Assembly (NCBI RefSeq): GCF_013283785.1
Contig: NZ_JABCPZ010000048.1
Span: 1 to 54,735 of the forward strand
Length of the DNA stretch: 54,735 nt
Direction: 5' to 3'
Source: Nonomuraea antri
Lineage (GTDB): Bacteria > Actinomycetota > Actinomycetes > Streptosporangiales > Streptosporangiaceae
Part shown: positions 52,124-54,735 of the stretch, piece by piece
Layout of the letters: each line of letters opens with the position of its first letter
Position numbering within the stretch: the first letter of the stretch is position 1
Position numbers and translations under genes: made by a program
Notes under the pieces: generated by a model
What the model saw: only the letters and a program-made list of their open reading frames with translations
Told to the model about the DNA's origin: nothing
Database searches by the model: none

Positions 52124-52798
52124 ATGCGTGTGCTGCTCGTCGAGGACGAACCCTTTCTGGCCGAAGCCGTCCGCGACGGCCTGCGGCTGGCCGCGATCGC
52201 CGCCGACATCGCCGGTGACGGCGATACCGCGTTGGAACTGCTGGGCGTCAACGCCTACGACATCGCCGTGCTCGACCGTGACATCCCCGGCCCGTCGGGT
52301 GACGAGATCGCCAAGCGCATCGTCGCCTCGGGCAGCGGCATGCCGATCCTCATGCTCACCGCGGCCGACCGGCTCGACGACAAGGCTTCGGGGTTCGGGC
52401 TGGGCGCGGACGACTATCTCACCAAGCCGTTCGAGCTGCAGGAGCTCGTGCTCCGCCTGCGGGCGCTGGACCGCAGGCGCGCCCACAGCAGGCCGCCGGT
52501 GTGGGAGATCGCCGGCCTGCGGCTCGACCCGTTCCGCCGCGAGGTCTACCGCGACGGCCGCTACGTCGCGCTGACCAGGAAACAGTTCGCCGTGCTCGAG
52601 GTCCTGGTCGCCGCGGAGGGCGGTGTGGTCAGCGCCGAGGAACTCCTGGAACGGGCGTGGGACGAGAACGCCGACCCGTTCACCAACGCCGTCCGCATCA
52701 CCGTCTCGGCGCTGCGCAAACGGCTGGGCGAGCCCGGGATCATCGCGACCGTGCCCGGCGTCGGCTACCGCATCGACCCGGGCGGCGAGGCGGGGTGA
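52124..52798 (+). CDS. OmpR-type response regulator (VanR-like)
   Basis: 224 aa. Receiver with EDE at 7-9, Asp51 (DIAVLDRDIPGPSGDE), ILMLTA and Lys in DDYLTKPFEL; OmpR winged helix (YVALTRKQFAVLEVLVAAEG, NAVRITVSALRKRLG, IIATVPGVGYRID). The frame is open far upstream, but ATG 52124 begins the receiver exactly and follows a TAnnnT box. Overlaps the kinase by four bases. Paralogous to the regulator at 11489-12178. Confidence 0.95.
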   Translation: MRVLLVEDEPFLAEAVRDGLRLAAIAADIAGDGDTALELLGVNAYDIAVLDRDIPGPSGDEIAKRIVASGSGMPILMLTAADRLDDKASGFGLGADDYLTKPFELQELVLRLRALDRRRAHSRPPVWEIAGLRLDPFRREVYRDGRYVALTRKQFAVLEVLVAAEGGVVSAEELLERAWDENADPFTNAVRITVSALRKRLGEPGIIATVPGVGYRIDPGGEAG

Positions 52799-53895
52799 CG
52801 ACCGTGGATAGGACGCCCGGTCTGAGCGTCCGGCTCAAACTCACCCTCAGCTATGCCGGGTGCGTCATGCTCACCGGCGCTCTGCTGCTCGCGGTCGTGT
52901 GGCGGTTCCTGCTGCATTACGTGCCCGACGGCCCGATCATCACCCTCGGGCCCCACGTGCCCAACCAGTCCGACCTGCTGGCGGCGTTCGTGCCGAAGGT
53001 CGCCGGGATGGCGGCGCTCCTGCTGGTGTTCGGGCTGGTGGGAGGCTGGATCCTGGCCGGCCGCATGCTCACCCCGCTGACGCGCATCACCGAGGCCACC
53101 CGCCGGGCCGCGAAGGGATCGTTGTCCCACCGCATCCAGCTGCCCGGCCGCGCGGACGAGTTCCGCGAGCTCGCCGACGCCTTCGACACGATGCTCGCCC
53201 GGCTCGAAGCGCACGTCGCCGAGCAGCGGAGATTCGCCGCCAACGCCTCCCACGAGCTGCGCACCCCGCTGGCGATCACGCAGACCATGCTCGACGTGGC
53301 CCGCACCGACCAGACCCGCGACACCGGCGAGCTCATCGAGCGCCTGCGGGTCGTCAACAGCCGGGCGATCGGGCTCACCGAGGCGTTGCTCTTGCTCAGC
53401 CGGGCCGACCAGCAGTCCTTCGCGCGCGACCACGTCGATCTGTCCCTCCTGGCCGAGGAGGCCACGGAGACGCTGCTCCCGCTCGCGGAGAAACGCGGCC
53501 GCGCCATCGAGACGTCCGGCGACCTGGCCGCCACGATCGGCTCGTACGAGCTGCTGCTGCAGATGACGACGAACCTCGTGCACAACGCGATCGTGCACAA
53601 CCTGCAGGAACAGGGCACGGTGTGGGTCACGACCGGCGTCCGGTCCGGGGCCGCGGTGCTCACCGTCGAGAACACCGGGAAGAAGCTCTCGCCGCAGCGG
53701 GTGGCCACGCTGGTCGAGCCGTTCCAGCGCGGCTCCGACCGGGCCCGCACCGACCACGCGGGGGTCGGGCTCGGCCTGGCGATCGTCCGGAGCATCGTCC
53801 GGGCGCACGGCGGGACGCTCACCCTCGCCGCCCGCCCCGCGGGCGGGCTCAGCGTCACCGTGCGACTGCCCGCCGCCCCGCGCGAGGCGGGCTGA
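52795..53895 (+). CDS. sensor histidine kinase (HAMP, HisKA; VanS-like)
   Basis: 366 aa. GTG overlapping the regulator stop. First helix ~17-36, short extracellular loop (~40-65), second helix ~68-88, HAMP (GRMLTPLTRITEATRRAAKG), HisKA with His153 (FAANASHELRTPLAITQTML), HATPase_c (NLVHNAIVHN; HAGVGLGLAIVRSI). The small sensory loop suggests detection of a ligand at the membrane. Partner of the regulator before it; neighbourhood with VanY suggests a cell-wall-antibiotic or cell-wall-state signal. Its stop is only two bases from that of the convergent regulator gene. Confidence 0.94.
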   Translation: MTTVDRTPGLSVRLKLTLSYAGCVMLTGALLLAVVWRFLLHYVPDGPIITLGPHVPNQSDLLAAFVPKVAGMAALLLVFGLVGGWILAGRMLTPLTRITEATRRAAKGSLSHRIQLPGRADEFRELADAFDTMLARLEAHVAEQRRFAANASHELRTPLAITQTMLDVARTDQTRDTGELIERLRVVNSRAIGLTEALLLLSRADQQSFARDHVDLSLLAEEATETLLPLAEKRGRAIETSGDLAATIGSYELLLQMTTNLVHNAIVHNLQEQGTVWVTTGVRSGAAVLTVENTGKKLSPQRVATLVEPFQRGSDRARTDHAGVGLGLAIVRSIVRAHGGTLTLAARPAGGLSVTVRLPAAPREAG

Positions 53896-53897
53896 GG

Positions 53898-54611
53898 TCA
53901 GCGCGGGCCGCGCGAGCGCGGCACGACCAGCCCCGTCTCGTACGCCATGACCACCGCCTGCGTCCTGTCACGCAGCCCGAGCTTGCTCAGCACCCGGCTG
54001 ACGTGCGTCTTCACCGTCTCCTCCGTGACCACCAGCCGCTCGGCCAGCTCCTGGTTGGACAGCCCCTCGGCCATGAGCCGCAGCACCTGCGTCTCGCGCG
54101 GGGTGAGCAGGGCCAGCGCCGCCGCGGAACGCGGGTCGGGCTTGGGGTCGAGCCGGGCGAACTCGCCGATCAGCCGCCTGGTGACGGCCGGGGCCAGCAG
54201 CGCCTCGCCCACCGCGATGACGCGGACCGCGTCGAACAGCCGCTCGGCGGTGACGTCCTTGAGCAGGAATCCGCTGGCTCCCGCGCGCAGGGCGTCGTAG
54301 ACGTACTCGTCGAGGTCGAAGGTGGTCAGGATGAGCACGCGTGGCCCCGACCCAGGCGACCCGGCCGGCTCGGGCGCGCCGGCCAGGCGGCGGGTGGCCT
54401 CGATGCCGTCCATGCCGGGCATGCGCACGTCCATGAGCACGACGTCGGGCGACAGCTCGCGGCAGACCCGCACGGCCGCCGCGCCGTCGCCGGCGGTGCC
54501 GACGACCTGGAAGTCCGGCTGGGTGTCGAGCAGTTCGGCGAACCCGGTGCGCACCACCGGATGGTCGTCGACGATGACGATCCGGACCGGCGGGGACATG
54601 GACTCGGTCAT
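53898..54611 (-). CDS. NarL/LuxR-type response regulator
   Basis: 237 aa. Receiver with DD at 15-16, Asp61 (VVLMDVRMPGMDG), VLILTTFDLDEYVYDALRAG and Lys in GFLLKDVT; LuxR helix-turn-helix in the last 70 residues (LLTPRETQVLRLMAEGLSNQ, EELAERL-like helix, TVKTHVSRVLSKLG). A linker of ~10 residues (GAPEPAGSPGSGP) within the receiver is longer than usual. Start ATG 54611 overlaps the stop of the kinase gene that enters the window from the right. Confidence 0.95.
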   Translation of the reverse strand: MTESMSPPVRIVIVDDHPVVRTGFAELLDTQPDFQVVGTAGDGAAAVRVCRELSPDVVLMDVRMPGMDGIEATRRLAGAPEPAGSPGSGPRVLILTTFDLDEYVYDALRAGASGFLLKDVTAERLFDAVRVIAVGEALLAPAVTRRLIGEFARLDPKPDPRSAAALALLTPRETQVLRLMAEGLSNQELAERLVVTEETVKTHVSRVLSKLGLRDRTQAVVMAYETGLVVPRSRGPR

Positions 54612-54735
54612 GATTCGTCCGTCACCGGCAGGCCGGCCTCGACGGCGAACCCGCCGCCCGGCGCGGCGCCCACGCGCAGTTCGCCGCCGACGGCCGCGGC
54701 CCGCTCCCGCATCCCCGCCACCCCGTGCCCCTCTC
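54608..54735 (-). CDS. C-terminal end of a NarL-family histidine kinase (partial)
   Basis: The last 41 residues of a reading frame that continues beyond the window: GHGVAGMRERAAAVGGELRV followed by GAAPGGGFAVEAGLP. This is the G2 box and final strands of an HATPase_c domain. Its TGA overlaps the regulator's ATG (ATGA), so it is the cognate kinase of the 53898-54611 regulator. Confidence 0.88.
   Translation of the reverse strand, partial: EGHGVAGMRERAAAVGGELRVGAAPGGGFAVEAGLPVTDES

Overview
The window is high-GC bacterial DNA with nearly every base in genes, GTG starts, four-base ATGA/GTGA gene overlaps, many apparently leaderless genes (TAnnnT about 6-7 bases before the start codon), a mycothiol-dependent-type enzyme and PadR/TetR/MarR/LysR-type regulators. 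This points to an actinomycete. A member of the Streptosporangiales (Nonomuraea-like) is my guess from gene style only. No rRNA, tRNA, CRISPR array, phage module, origin or intact insertion sequence was found. All of it reads as chromosomal accessory or arm DNA devoted to sensing, transport and small-molecule enzymes.

Layout. 1-2.5 kb: loosely coding, lower-quality DNA with a small winged-helix gene, a lipoprotein gene and a doubtful ORF. 2.5-6.9 kb: a leftward operon (TetR, ABC ATPase, ABC-2 permease, NarL-type histidine kinase, response regulator) with three separate simple-repeat expansions. 7-9.4 kb: RidA protein, then an ArsR-like regulator coupled to an MFS exporter behind a 40-bp palindrome. 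9.6-10.3 kb: siderophore-interacting flavoprotein. 10.4-15.6 kb: a six-gene, translationally coupled leftward operon (lipoprotein, peptidoglycan-binding adaptor, MacB-type ATPase and permease, OmpR-type regulator and kinase). 15.8-18.7 kb: NmrA-like reductase, TetR regulator and a divergent amino-acid/amine-oxidase-like flavoprotein sharing a palindrome bounded by their two start codons. 18.7-23.6 kb: PP2C-like protein, cyclase-family hydrolase, secreted metalloprotease with a lipoprotein, acetyltransferase and a secreted RTX-like protein. 23.8-28.4 kb: AraC regulator, SDR, small membrane protein, an unknown helical protein and a cytochrome P450. 28.4-30.5 kb: a DUF4132-type gene broken by a frameshift.

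30.6-41 kb: two paralogous AraC + glyoxalase-fold (VOC) modules on opposite strands, an imine-reductase-like gene with an HxlR regulator, a PadR-controlled MacB-type ABC exporter beside a UvrA-like (DrrC-type) ATPase gene, and a MarR/RidA pair. 41-46 kb: an OmpA-type lipoprotein with duplicated flanking domains, a NarL-type two-component system, a TfoX-like protein, and a MerR regulator divergent from an SDR through a 19/20-bp-spacer promoter. 46-50 kb: a LysR regulator, MFS transporter, Rieske oxygenase and mycothiol-type enzyme, plausibly a catabolic block for a small quaternary amine or aromatic acid. 50-54.7 kb: an alpha-amylase-family enzyme, a VanY-like D,D-carboxypeptidase divergent from an OmpR-type two-component system, and a NarL-type regulator with the end of its kinase at the window edge.

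The most distinctive content is regulatory. There are five two-component systems in 55 kb, mirrored divergent promoters built on palindromes, OmpR-style 11-bp tandem repeats in front of both OmpR-type systems, and repeat expansions inside a kinase and at a permease start.
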